Shown in pieces: positions 12,300-26,600 of a stretch of DNA of 64,000 bases. A program made the position numbers and the translations under genes. Origin of the DNA: Mesocentrotus franciscanus (taxonomy: Eukaryota > Echinodermata > Echinoidea > Camarodonta > Strongylocentrotidae). Every line of letters begins with the position of its first letter. Position 1 is the stretch's first letter. The notes below the pieces were generated by a model, which saw only the letters and a list, made by a program, of their open reading frames with translations, searched no databases and was not told the DNA's origin. Location: assembly GCA_037976565.1 (NCBI GenBank), contig CP137666.1, positions 5,932,060-5,996,059 on the forward strand, in the 5' to 3' direction.

Positions 12300-14697
12300 T
12301 GTAGAAAATGTACCTTGATGTACCTATTCTTACACAGAAAGGGGTCACATTTGTACAAAATGTTCTTTGAAAGAATGCAAATCAAGGAAGTCACTTTTGA
12401 CTCTGCTCTTGATCATGCATGATTATGCCTATAACTATAAAGTGACACCACCAGAGCTGCATAGTGCAATACAATATCCCAATACAATGTAAAAACAGTG
12501 TCAAAAATCTTCTTATTCATTGATTCATTTTTCAATAACTGCATACATGTATACAAATTTAATGCTAGGATACTGATATATACCTGTCAAATAAAAATGA
12601 GGTCGAAGCACAGAATATATATATTTGGAATATACAGCTGCAGACATAGTACAATGAACTAAATACATCCACCAATTACAGTTTATGAATATGAGATTAA
12701 AGTATTAATTTTTGTGATATTTTGGTTATATAGTTATAAATTCCTGAATCAAGCAGATAAGTGACGTAAAACCCAACATAGCTGAAATGTTTAGATGAAA
12801 CCCAACAGTTGCAAATACAAAAATTCAGCCCGACCTAATGTACATCATATAGTATGCATGATTACACAAAACTTCAATACACATTTTGTATTTTAATAAA
12901 AAACTGATTATAAATTTACTTCAATAACTTATACGTTTTCAAAATGTTTATGTACAAGTTCTAGCTTGGCAGTGATAGTTCTGTAAGAGATATAAAAAAC
13001 TCAAGTTTAAAAAAATTATAAAATATTTTTACATTTCAAATTATTAACTTTTCCCCTCTTGCATAGAACACAATAATCATACCATATTTCTATACTGTCA
13101 ACTTCCAATGAGCTGTATTTCATCATTTTGAGTTGCAAAAGTATTACTTGGAGTTAAATTATCAGAAAACTTGAAACATTTTGTTTTCTACTGTATCAAT
13201 CATACAGAAATCACAAAAACAGGCACCTACAGGTAGCTTTCCCTTCTTTTAATTTTATTCATACATATTGCATCATTAGAATAGTTTCAAGCTATTTGAT
13301 TGGTCTTTTACACATTTATCTCAAGATACACATGCCCAGTCCCCATCTTACAATCTTACACCACAATAAGTTATGAAGCTGTTGTCTGCTTCAACATGCA
13401 GTGGAGTTCCAGGACAACTGTGTTAACTATTGTCCTATATATAATCCTTATTTTTGCCACAGTTTACATAATTCTTGATATCTCATGCATTCTCAAAAAA
13501 TAAACAAGTCGTATAATACAACGTAAAAGTATATTCTACATGTACCCTAAATTCTAGTACGTTTCTATCATACACAATAAATACCTTGCTCTGGATATAT
13601 TGCACATATACATTTTCATGTCAACAAAATAGTACAAATTGTACAAGTTAATATCTAAAAACATCTTATGCAGCGGAATGCTTCAATCTAACTGTACTTC
13701 ATTCCTACACTATGTTTGTCTTTAATAACTACAGTTAAATCGGTGATAATAACTTTAACAATTTCAAATGTTAAACAAAATTGTCTCACAGTCTAAAAAC
13801 CATGTTTTCACTTTATTATAGTAAAGGCATGATCTTGACTAAAACATTCTTCAAAGTGATCTACATGTATCTGCTTTATTAAAGCAAGATAGCTGATACA
13901 ACATGAGTGAGACAATACCATTAAAGGCTTCACTCTCCTACCTCAGGCACATCAACGAGACCGACATTAGACCAAGAACAGACCCGCCCTTACATGACCA
14001 CGATGACCCAGAATCAGTCGGTTTTGGAGTCAATTTGTATTCAATCTGATGGTGTGATTGAGGTATCTAGTATTTAAAAACTGAGGCTGTTGATGTAGTA
14101 AAAGATGTTGATATTTTGTCCAATCGGAGGATGTGCTTGGATAATATTACATTGGTTTTAAGGCATTAAAAATTAATCTTGTGGAACAAAATTTTATTTT
14201 AATGTGAACAATTCAACAGGTTTTGTTCATCACAAGCCTCATTCGCACAGATGCTGTAAACTACCTTAGAAACCCACCATAGCAAAATAAAATGGCATCA
14301 GTAAAGTTCACTTCACTTATCGGTATCTAATAAAGTGAGCATGCTTAGGGACCTATGTAGTCTGCAGCTACTTCTTTTTTATCCCCATTTTCCCTTCATC
14401 TACACATAAAATCGCTTTATTTTGCTGTGGCATATCATTTTAAGCGTTTAGGACTTTTACCATGTCATGTCTGAAAGAGGCTTATATTTACATTATAAGA
14501 AAGATCATGGTGACAAACCTTCACAAGGTTTAACAAAAAATACAAAGTCCTTTGACAATTCAGAATAAAATTGTTTTGAACAAAGTAACACCAGTGTATT
14601 TCAACAAAGCATTAAAGCCTTTCAGGTTCCAAACAGAGGAGATGTGTGTCAAAAGGTTGTTAAACTACAGGAATGCGTTGAACTCTAAATGAGGCTG

Positions 14698-17600
14698 TTA
14701 TAAGTAGACTAGATCCATCATCTGTGTGATGAGCAAGGGTACAAGGTACAAGACTATCAGGGTAGCCACTACTGGTTTGCTGCCGGCACTGCATGGTATC
14801 TCTGGAGCTGAGGGTGCAAATAAAAAATTAAAAATATGAAATGAAAGAGTGTAATTTCTCTCTAGCCTCTAAAGACAGAATATCATACTAACATACATAT
14901 TATATGTTCTCAATTGTTTATAATCTAGACATAATCCTTCTGGACTATGTTGAGAAAAAGTGTATGAAGAAATATACATTTGTAATCAATAAATTACAAA
15001 CTTCTAAATCAAAAGTGATCTCATTTCCATTATATATTTCTAAAACTTTATCCTCTTTAAAAAAATCAAGAACATGCAAATCATTAGGCATCAAAGTGCA
15101 ACAAAATGAAGCTCTGCATATTTCCTTTCAGAGCATTTATTTTCATGTAATTCCATTACATGTACAAACATAAGTACATATACATACCTAGAGTCTATCT
15201 GTAGCTACATGTATACATAGCATCATATCTGTATATTTCTAAATGTTTGTAAAACAAATCAGGCCCCTCAAGAAATTAAATCATGCTTGCCTGCCCTCTA
15301 TTTCGCATACACTCAATATTTGGTGTTTCTTATTTCAGAATTAGACCTAACCAAAGAATGCAAGTATGTATAGCCCATACGTAAGCTCCCTAGTTTGAAG
15401 AATTAGATCAAACCTGTCCCTTCTCTCTGTAGAGGACATATATCAGTGACACCCTTTCATCATATCCGTACATCCCCAGTCATACACCAAAGGTATACTG
15501 ACCTGTTTGATATTTTAAGACGACCTTTTGACAGACACGCCCACACCCGTTAGAGCAACATTTCTCCTCTCTGACAGTCTGTGTCAGACTGACAGTATAA
15601 TGCACAATGTCCTACAGCATCCGGTTGTAATCTGGGACATTCTCCAACATCTCCTGGTAAACCTGTAAACCAAGTAAAACCTACAGATAAATGTCAACTA
15701 ATACAATTTTTTGTTTTTGCACAAAAACTGGACAGCAAAAACCACTTGAATCAAAATATGTTAGCTTGTTTGACTGGATTCTGATGATTTCAATGTCTGA
15801 TCAAGTTAAGCTTCGTAAAGAGAATATGTATTCATAAATCAATTCATTACATACAAAGTTAAATGAATATCTAACAGCTGTGTACAATTTCTACACTTGT
15901 GCTAGGATGATCATAAAGTTGCTAATCTTTCCATTTGTAGAACATATAATTTTGAACCTCTTATACTAGGGTATAGACTTGATGAGTATTTTACAGCAGC
16001 TCATTTATATCAAATGGTATTCTACTTTGATTCATTTTCCACACAACACTTGCACTTGACACTAAAGATAAACATGTTTGTCTTAGACATTAAAATAGGA
16101 TCAATAGTGCACTTAACTACAAACTCACAAAGAATGTATGAATGAATATCATTTATATTATACTCTAACCTATCTGTTTATCAATAAAACTTCACTCAAG
16201 TCCTTTTATTATCAATGCATAACTTAAATTAATTACACGAAATCTAAACTCCATCAAATTCTTGATAATCTTACCTTGTGTTGGTTCATTATTGACTGGT
16301 GAAGATGGGCAATTAGTCCCACATACTTCTTCACATGCTGGGCATATCAGCTGACCCGTGTGTAGATAGCGATTGGATGCTACCCCAACATTCAAGATCT
16401 GTCCTGGTGAGGTACAGATGAAGTTCATACCCTCCACAATGATTGTCAATCCTCTATCATCACAGACTACCTAAAAAAAATATATATATATATATATATA
16501 AAAAAGAATGAACTAATATGAAAAATATTTTGTGAGAATGCCATGCTCTTCAATCACAGTCCCGAAATTCCAGGCCCACTATCAACCCAACCTCCCCTCC
16601 AACAAAAAAACAAAAATATACTGAAACTGTTCAAATATAGATTAGGGAAATTGAGGCAAACATTATGAAAGCTAAGTAGTTTTCATTGACATAAAGATCA
16701 CAATCTATTTAAAGACTTTGAAGAAAGATTTGGCATTTTGATTAGGTGAAAAGTGATATTATCATTTTCATTTTGTAAACAAACGTATCCAAAATGTTCT
16801 TTTTCTTCATATTCATGACAAGGCCCATTTTACAGAGACATAATCATGAAATCAGATGTCACCCTTAGCATACCTTCAAAAAAGGTATGAAACAAATAGT
16901 ATCCTTTGGAAGAAAAAAATCAAATCAAAAGGAGTGAGCCCATTACAACACAATCTATAGAAGTAGTTGCCAATTTGTCTCTGTAGAGCACAATACTCTC
17001 CCAAAATTGAACATAAATAACTTCCTTATTTTGTCTGATTTTACCACATTACATTCCATCAAAAGAATGTTTTGTAGGGTTGGCCTTGATCTCCATATGT
17101 CATATTATAGACCACATAGCAGAAAATGCTATTTGGCTACGGGAAGTAATAACCTTAAAATCCATTAAACATCCTTTACCCATTTACCTGATAGCAACCA
17201 GCCCCAGTTGATTTTTGTGTCTGTGTCATCTCACATTGTTGTTGCTTCCATGCTGACACTGAGTCTATACAAAATGCTCCTTCACCATAACCCTCAGCTG
17301 CAAGATTGGCTGTCATACCTGAAAGGTTAAGAAAAGTTATAATGCAAACCATAAAGAATCTCATATTTCATTTCATATTATTTCCTTTCATTCAACACAT
17401 TTTAATTTTAATAGTATCAAAAACACATGTAAACTTACCTTTGAATATCATGTCTCTCTCTTTCTTTTAAATATACACAGTATTGTTCATGTACACACAT
17501 TAAAAAAGTGAGAAAGCCTTGATCAATTAATTTGTTGGCTGACTATCCCTAACACATACACATAGGCCTATATACATGACACAAGTAAAAGGTAGTGTTA

Positions 17601-20600
17601 CATCTTTCTTTCTTGTGACTTGGGATAGCTTCTTGTACAGTAAAACCTACAAAGTACCTTATGACAGCACTTACAACTTCAGCAAACATTGTAAATGTTT
17701 TCAATGCTCTCAAATACATATTCATAAATCATATAATCTGTCAAGCCTCACAAAAATACATGGGTAATTGTGCTTCTTTTTAGTGACCCTTATTTTACAT
17801 TACCTGGATGATTTAGAGGGTCTCTACAGACTGTGCCTTTGTTTGAAGACCCATCTCCCATCTGATAGGTAAATTGCTAGAAATGGAACAAATAGAGAAA
17901 CAAGCAAACAAAGAAAATCATAATATGAAATAAAATAAATAAGCTACCTGTCTGCACTTTAATCTTGTATGGTTGTTTTTTTATTTATATGACAATAATA
18001 TAGTTATTTTGAAAAGAATTTCCCACAAAACTTTCTGACAAAATTTCAGTATATAATTATGATTTGTGGATAGCTATAACTCTTTGGTACTACAGTATGT
18101 CCATGACAGGTAAAATCAAAACTCTTTGATCTTATCTAAAAATTAAAAATTTACTTTGATTCAATTCTGATAGTAGTCATTTTTATCTAAACTAGCTATA
18201 AGGCAAGTGGTGTTGGAAACCAATGCCTTAAGGGCTCAACTTTGTAAGACTTCTTGATACAACATCTCTTAAACCAGATATACATGTAAATATGTTGATA
18301 TGATGCAATGTTCCTACAACACTGAAACAAAATACTTTACAAGTTCCATGGATCAATCTGAAGCATATTATAAACTCTCTCCTACCTGATGAAAAGGACA
18401 GAAATCTGCAAAGACTGATGAACCTCCATATCTACTCAGGCTAGACTCGTTAACACCAGGTAAAGAAGAAAAGTACTGAAAGAAGAGAACGTGGTAAATT
18501 AGAAGAATCATGAAATAAATTCCACAGTATAACCAGAGATACCACAGGTATTGCAATCATACTAATACCTAAACACATCTACAAACTTCATACATGTATC
18601 TACAAGGAATAGTTGAAAATATCTGTCAATTTTTCCTTTTGTTAAACATGATTTTAGACTCAGAGTTGGCTTCCACTGAATTAGTAGAATATGGACCACA
18701 CAGTCCTATTCCAGGCTCAAATGAATTTGCATACACAATGACATCTCTACTTTTTCCTTTAGTGATTATTTCATGTACCTTATTTTAGTCACTACTTGAA
18801 CAGCAATAATCACAGAAGTTCACACTACTTTCTGTTTTTCCATTTCACTCTCATGAATACAAGATGAAATCTGCCATTTGTCTTGTACAAAGTAATTATT
18901 TGCATTATTAAATAAAGTGAAACCTAATTTAGTGACCATCTAAACATATAGACCTGTCTATAAAGAGCCCCATTTCTCCCCTGAACCATATCTCCGTGCA
19001 GGTCTAACTGTATTTATAATCTCCTTAGGAATCACTGAATATACAAAGTTTTCTTGAGTTACTAAATATATATCGTCTGTTTGGAGCCAGACAGGAGTTA
19101 ACTCTTGTGTTAGAATATATGAGTTAAAGCCCTTCTGGCTCCAAATGGCTGATATCATTGAGTAAAAGCAAAACTCACCTGGTATTCTGTTGGTAAATCA
19201 CTAGCATATACATGAAGATTGCACAGGGCTACAGCAGCTCTCCTACATCACATGTTAGATTGAATGGTTCTTGGGTTATCATTTTACAGTAGGGCTTGAT
19301 AGATTCACCGCTGCAGATGAAAGATACATAATGATAATAATAATAATCCATTCTTGTATAGCACATACGTGTAACATTATGATACATGATCCCTATGTGC
19401 TCCCAAAGAGCTCTATGAGTTATTTACCTGGCATTTGCCACCAAGTTCCAACTACCGTTATCAGTGCATGTCAAGGAATAATCCTACTGGGTACCCATTT
19501 ACCTCACCTGGGTGGAGTCTCGCAAATGTAGATTAATGTCTTGCCATAGGACATTAGGACTGTGGCAAAATGGGTTGGACTGAATGGTTTGGGCCATTAT
19601 AGCCAATTTAAGAGATATATTACATCAAAGTATGTAAAACTTAAAGGGTTTGGATTCTGTATAAAATGGTGTGAGTGAATGTCTCTGTGGCCCCCTTATG
19701 AAAGTACACCATCAAAGGAAGAATGCCACACAGCCAATCAAGCCCTCATGGCCACCTGTTTATAGACCACCTGCATGAACTTATAAAAGGCCCCCATTTT
19801 CACTTTCTTTAAATCTGCTTTATTGACGGGGAGGAGGGAGGGAGGGGAGGGAGGGTTGTTTGCATGAAAATACACATTTTAAAAGGGCTGTATATTAAAA
19901 CATCTGTTGATCAAAATTAATTTTCTTGCCAAGAATGTCATATATACAGAACTTACTATTTGAAAAAAGAGAAAAGGGAGATAGAAAAAAAGAGTGGAGA
20001 AGAAAGGAAAGGAAGATAGCAGCAATACCTGTTTTCTCTTGTGTCCATCCAGTATTTGCAGCTTTTCTTGGCAAAATCACATCCTTGGTTTTGACCCCAG
20101 TGCAGTGGATCCGCCCTGTCATAATTCGGTACATACCATCCCGTATCCTCCATCACGGCTAAGGTTAAACGGGAGAAGATCCTCTCATGGGTGTGAGTTC
20201 CAGTCATAGCTTCATTCTGGTTTTAATCAACACAAAAGCCACAATCATTTTATTTATAGACCATTATCTGGAATATTTGCTGGGGTCTGTTGTTATAGAT
20301 ACATGTATGTCAGAGGTTGCACCATGGATCAAATAATTTGACTAAATGTTACTTTAAAGACAAATTTGAACATAGGCTGCAGATAAAAATGAAGGGAAAA
20401 TAATGTTTCTTCTACTCCCATTCACTTTAAGATGAACCAGAAGTACTGCAATATCAAAACGATATTTTCAATATAACACGAAAGCCAATTACCAGATATT
20501 TATATTAATCTACTGCACTTGTTTGGCAACATAAATGATGTAAATCTTGATGCTAGAATGGTCTTATATGATTCTAGCCCCCTAAAATTGATTCTTTAAT

Positions 20601-23600
20601 TGTAGTTTAATTACTAAATTATCACTTTTGATCTTATAAGACTCACTCTAAGATGACAGAAATGATCACATATAATATAATAAAGATGTATCCATAGCCA
20701 TGTGTTTGGTATGTACTTACTGCCAGTAATCTCTTTTCAAAGTGTGTGATCTCGGTTCCTGTACCTCCATGATTCTCAACCTCCATACCCTCTAATGATG
20801 GACACTGAAAGTGAGCTCGAGCTTCCTCCTATAAAATATCATAGGATTCTTCTCATTATTATTGATCACTTTTATCAACCATCATTATAATTTGTGTGGA
20901 ACTATTAATGTAGAATTACACTACCGGTATTCAAAAAGTATAAATCATGTTCGTGTGAAAACCATCACAAAAAATTTACAAAACTGAGTGTAATCAAAAC
21001 AAATTCATACAAATCTTTCATGTCAATAAAGCCTGAATAGTTGAAAGTAGATTTTTTTTCACTGTATCTTGATTATTAAAGAACTATGGTGAAATGGCAA
21101 TGAAGTTATGAAATTAATTTTCTTTTTAGAATGTAATACTTTAAGAATGAAACATAATGAATGTATTACTCAGCACTCGGTCCCTAAGTACTGGGTGTAT
21201 TGATTGACCCCTTCGATGTGTGTATTGGGTTTTTACAGAGGTGTATCAATCAGATATGATTATTTACGTCTGGGGACCGACCTTTAAACGTCACCATCCG
21301 AAAGACGTGACTCAGTTTCGAACCTGCGTCCGCGGCTGAATCAGTTTGTAACTTCCATTGTTAGCTGGATTACAGGCGCACGCCACAGCGCCTTCGTGTA
21401 TTCGGTTTTAGAGACGTGTATCAATCAAATATGATCAAAGCTGCCAGCTTAGTTTTACATCACATATATCACACATATAATATGGTTAAACAAGTTTACA
21501 GTCCTGTTTTCATAGTTCATATTAATACATACATTGTTGCATGATAATTTCAAAATACCTGCCCAATTATGTTTTACATTTTGTTTAAATTTCCTGGAAA
21601 ACCATCCTGATTATCATTTCACTATGTAAATAATATGTACGCTACATGTATGTCTTCTGTTATTATGCAGGGCCCCCAAGTATTCTAACTATTGGCAGGG
21701 CTACCCTGTTGAAATAATATCAAATAAATAAAAAATTAATTCCAATACAAGAAACAAACCATCCTTGCATGTGAATACAATCTATGTAATTAATGTTGTT
21801 CCAACTGCCCACAGCATTAGATGGGTTAAAGATAACATTGAGTTCTAGTCATGCAGTTTCATTGTGGAAGAAAATGTAGGACTTATTTTTAATGGTTGAC
21901 TATGTACTTAATGGGAACAGCTGTGTACAACAAGGTCTTGGAATCATTAAATTACATGTACAACAAATTGTCTAAATCTTGTTGAAAATCACAACGACAT
22001 TGGTATATACATGTAGGACTATATTAACATGTTGCATTGGAATCTGGCCCAAAGTTGGAAATATTTGAGTCATATTTCCAAAAATACGAGAGCGTTTAAA
22101 GAGCACCCCTCTTCCTTTCAATTAGCTTCTATGATATTCTTCCACATGAAAATAAAGAGAATGACAAAATTCCCAATTTTTTTTTTACCTTTACCAGAAC
22201 TCAACCTTCTTTTTAAATCCATTTTCCAAACAACTTTGCAGGGTGTGGCTTATACATGTCACTCGCATTACATGGTTTGACATCAAGAGTGACATTTAAC
22301 TCACCACAACTTTCCTGGTGACCAGCATCTTGACAGTGTAATCTATCTGTCCTTGGCTGACGTCCCAATCTGTTCTGGTCACTGACCGAATCACGTTCTC
22401 ACTCCACTGATACAGACCCAGCCTGGTGGAATACAATACATATAACATTCATGCAATCATGAAATGAAAGGACTGGGTTACTAAACCATTCTTTCAAGAA
22501 ACTTGAAATCCATAGTCAATTATATAATTTTTGAATGATCTGTCATAATGCAATGTATCCTTTCTAATCTTTCGAAACTAGTAGATGAAAAAAAATAAAA
22601 GGTAAAACTGTGTTTTCTTCAGAGGTCTCTTGTATAAAATTGTTATTAAACAAAATAAAGACACCAATCACATCTTTTACTTTCAACCAATAAAGAGTCA
22701 CATACATATCTATAGAACATGCTTTTTTTTGGAGGGGGAGGGGGGTGGGTGAGCTAGGGTTTCACATGATAGCAATTTTTTTTTATGCAAGAGGTCCCAG
22801 TTTAAACATCAGGTATTATGAGTTCATCTTGAAAACACCATCCAAATGCTTAGAACATTGCTGTCATATTGGAACATGACAGTTATAACGTACACGAACA
22901 AATATGCATTGACAGGTTTTGGTATATATAGATTGCCCTGTGTTAATGAACTGTAGTGGCTATACCTCACAAGAAGAATCGAGAAGGAAGGAGCCAAGGA
23001 AAGATATTGATGAAAACTGACTCCCAGATGGAAAAGTATAAAAGAGATATTTAAGACACCACTCACGTTGCATTGAATTCTGGGAGACCTGATGATAGAC
23101 GAGGTGTCAAAGGTTGACCATTCCCATCTCTATAGAATGCATAGAGGGCAGCAGAGAAACCCTGAAAAAAGGTAAGAGTAATATGCATTATATGAGTGAA
23201 CAGCACTGACTGATCACTGGATTTGCAAGACTTCTGACCAGGAAATATTTTTTTATGTATCATTTTGGATTTCTAACAAGGCAGAGGCTAACAGTACCAT
23301 ACATGTAGGTGAAGGAGACTGACTCAAAGTGCATACATTACAAGTAGGTACCGGTAAACTATGAAAAATCTTGAAAGGATGCCCTACTATCCTTGTTAAA
23401 AATCTTCTTTTTGACCCTGGTAATGCAAAACAAACAAAAACAGATTTAGTAATTAATTGAAAACAATGCACGATTTCTCTTTACTAGAGAGATTGCTTGG
23501 ATTTAAAGGTTTATCGATAATTTATTTGAAGAGATGGTAACTTACCAAAGCATGGATAATTTCATGCTGAATAGTAGTAAGTAGAGTGTAGTGTTTAGAC

Positions 23601-26600
23601 AGCTCTGTAGCCAAGTGATGAGGACAAAGATTGATGTAACCTGCAATAGGTCTGTATAGGCAGAATATATGAGAGACTAGTCAATTCATGGTAGTGTTTA
23701 GACAGCTCTGTGGTGAAGTGAACAAGCCATGATGATATCACAAGTAGATAAAACCTGTTAAAGGTCTGTAAAGCAAGACACCCTGATTAAGTTACTAAAA
23801 TGTCGAGACAGCTCAGTATTAACCAAGTGACAAGGACATAGTTCACATGGCTTCCTTTAGGTCTGAATACATCTATTTTTAAATAGGTTAGCTTCATAAT
23901 ATGCCCTAATGATGTTCCTTCACATCCATACATACTGATACATAGGCTCAACAGTATTATATAGTGAGAGCAAGAAGGGTGTGTTAACACTGTGTAAAGT
24001 GCTATTAGTGCTTCTCACAACCGGCAATATAAATGAAGGAGTAAATAAGTAACATGTATATTATGTGTTGAGAGCCAGAAGGGCATTCACTTGTATTGTT
24101 TTAACACAAAGACAATTGCATCGTTCTTTCTCTTTGAAGACCCTACAAACCTGAATTACATTGTAACTGCACAATAGCAGTTCATTCATGTAACAAATAG
24201 TAACATGAAATACAGAAGGAGTGGAAATATTCAATGTTAAAGGGCAAGTCCACTCCAAAAATAACTTACTTTCAATAAAAGCAGAAAAATCAGACAACCT
24301 GAAAAAGTATGTAAAACTATGGAACAATGAGAATCACAACACAAATTGCCAAGATGGTTATCAGTTTGTGACGTCATGTCCTCACAACTTATCAATTGCT
24401 TTATATAGTTTAATCCCATTAATTTCCCTTTTTATCCTCCAAAACTTGATTTCCCATGCATTTGCCCAGGTTTTATAATTTGTATCATATTGCGTGCATG
24501 ACATTTCCCAAAAACCTTTATGAATTTTGAAGAATTGATACTATTTTCTGAATATTTTATTTCATAATTATTGATTTTTATATAAATAGTTTATCAAAAT
24601 TCAATTTTTCATGATTTAACTGGACAAAAAGTACTCTTTATTTGTGCATCCACACAATAACATATTACTTACAATCTAACTTGGATGCTGATGAGAAGAA
24701 ATAAGATTCTTAGGGTGAAAATAGGAAATTTATATTATCAATATAAAGAAAATAATTAGTGGATAGTGAGGACCATACGTCACAGACTCATGAGTGAGTT
24801 CAAGTTCAAGTTCAAGTTCAAGTTTTATTTATCTTTCTTTCATAACACACTTTACACATATGACATGAATATAACAAGTTAACAGAATATGGCGTTACAA
24901 TAGAAAGATGAGGTGACCTTGGTTGAAAGCAAGGCTTGTGGATTTAAGGTCCTCATGAGTAGCTTATGAGTATGTCCTAAGAGAACAAACTCGTCAGATA
25001 AGAATAATGCATACATTTAAATGCTGACAAACTAAACTAACTAAACAACTGAGAAAATATAAACATAAATAAGTATAATAAAATCTACTAACTACTACCA
25101 AATTTGTGTAGTGATTTTCAAAGCTTTTCATGTCATTAAAAATTCATAACTTTCTTATTAGTTATCCGATTTTGCTCAAACTATTTTTGATTGGTTTGTC
25201 TGATTTTTCTGGTTCTATTGAAAGTAAGTTATTTTTGGAGTGGACTTGGGCTTTAACATGATTAATACAAAGAGTCTCCCAATCACAGAAATATTTACTC
25301 AATCAAAAATCAGATCTTACCTGTCCATTTCAGCCTCTAGCTGACAGTATGAAGCATGAGCACTCATATCTGCTCCTCCACAGTCCTGTGTTGCCACAGC
25401 ACTCACATACAGAATAAAGTCTGTATTACTGATTCCTGCGCCTGCCGAGCTGCTATTGCCAACTGGACCACAAACTGTCTGATCTGCATTGCACGCATAA
25501 CAGATCTAAATCAGGATCATCAAACAAGATAAGATAAGATTAAAGATAACGAACACATCATATTATGAGATTGAAGATAAAATTTCATAAAATGCAAATG
25601 TATGCAAAATATTATTCTTCGAATGGTACAATCTAGGTCTCTTGTAAGTTCCGTCCTTTATCCCTCTAACATAATTTAAGCATGGGGAGGAAAGAGAATG
25701 AGAGAGAGTACCTGTATTAAAATTAGTGTTGATAGTATAAGAATGCTTTTACATAAAATAGAATACCTAGACCATAAAAGTACACATTATTTTCACTTTC
25801 TCCTTGAAATAAAATTATTTCCTACTGGTATTTGTTTAAATGATATTTGTATCTTAACTGCATTTAACAGATAAACAAATCAACCTCTCCCCTTTCCCTA
25901 CAAAAATGGGGAAGGGGAGAAAAAGTTAATTACAGGAATAAATTTCTTTTTGGTACATTTAAAGATTTTGGGCACCCATGAGTCCAAGCACCTCGTGTAA
26001 TAGTGTACAGCCTTGGGTTTACCTCTCTCTTCTATTAAAAAAGAAATAAAGAAAAACATATATCGACTTATAAACAGGTGTGTTAGAAATAAACATTTAC
26101 CTGTAAATGATGATGAGGTATTGTTACAGGCCCACACATTGTGTAATCATCACATCCTCCTATACAGTATTCATGACCATCAGGCTTCTTAGCATAGTGT
26201 TCTCCGGCACATTGTCTGCAACCACATAAACATATTTTGTTCTGACTTTAATAAAAATAATAATAATTGATAGTAGGCATTTGTATTGCGCCATCTACTT
26301 TGAACTTCTATTCTGTCGCGCACAAGGAAAAATAGATAAAAAATAAGAGTCTGAATAAGTGCCATATCCTAGTTTCAAGCTTTAGGGGTAGGATTTCAAC
26401 TTGGACTTGAAACTCTCTGTTTTTCCCCTAGACATACAGCATACAGCTTAAGTTTTGTGACAACCCGCAAGAAAAGAAAATCACTAAACTTTACTAAACA
26501 AGGGGGAGGGATTTGGTATCAAAATGAAACAGAATTACGACTGCTACCCCTGTAGAAAACAAGTTCAATGATGGACATTCGTACCTACCTGTTAAGTAGA

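Larger units (their letters stand above)
8136..14697. other. Non-coding region between two convergent genes
   Basis: About 6.5 kb of AT-rich DNA separates the 3' ends of NOG1 (+) and LMLN (-). I see no exon with conserved coding sequence. It contains interspersed repeats (about 9745-10200) and a TTAA-flanked foldback element (11524-12299). Part of it may be a long LMLN 3' UTR, since complements of AATAAA occur on the minus strand (for example near 14193 and 10272), but the end of that transcript cannot be placed. Confidence 0.5.
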
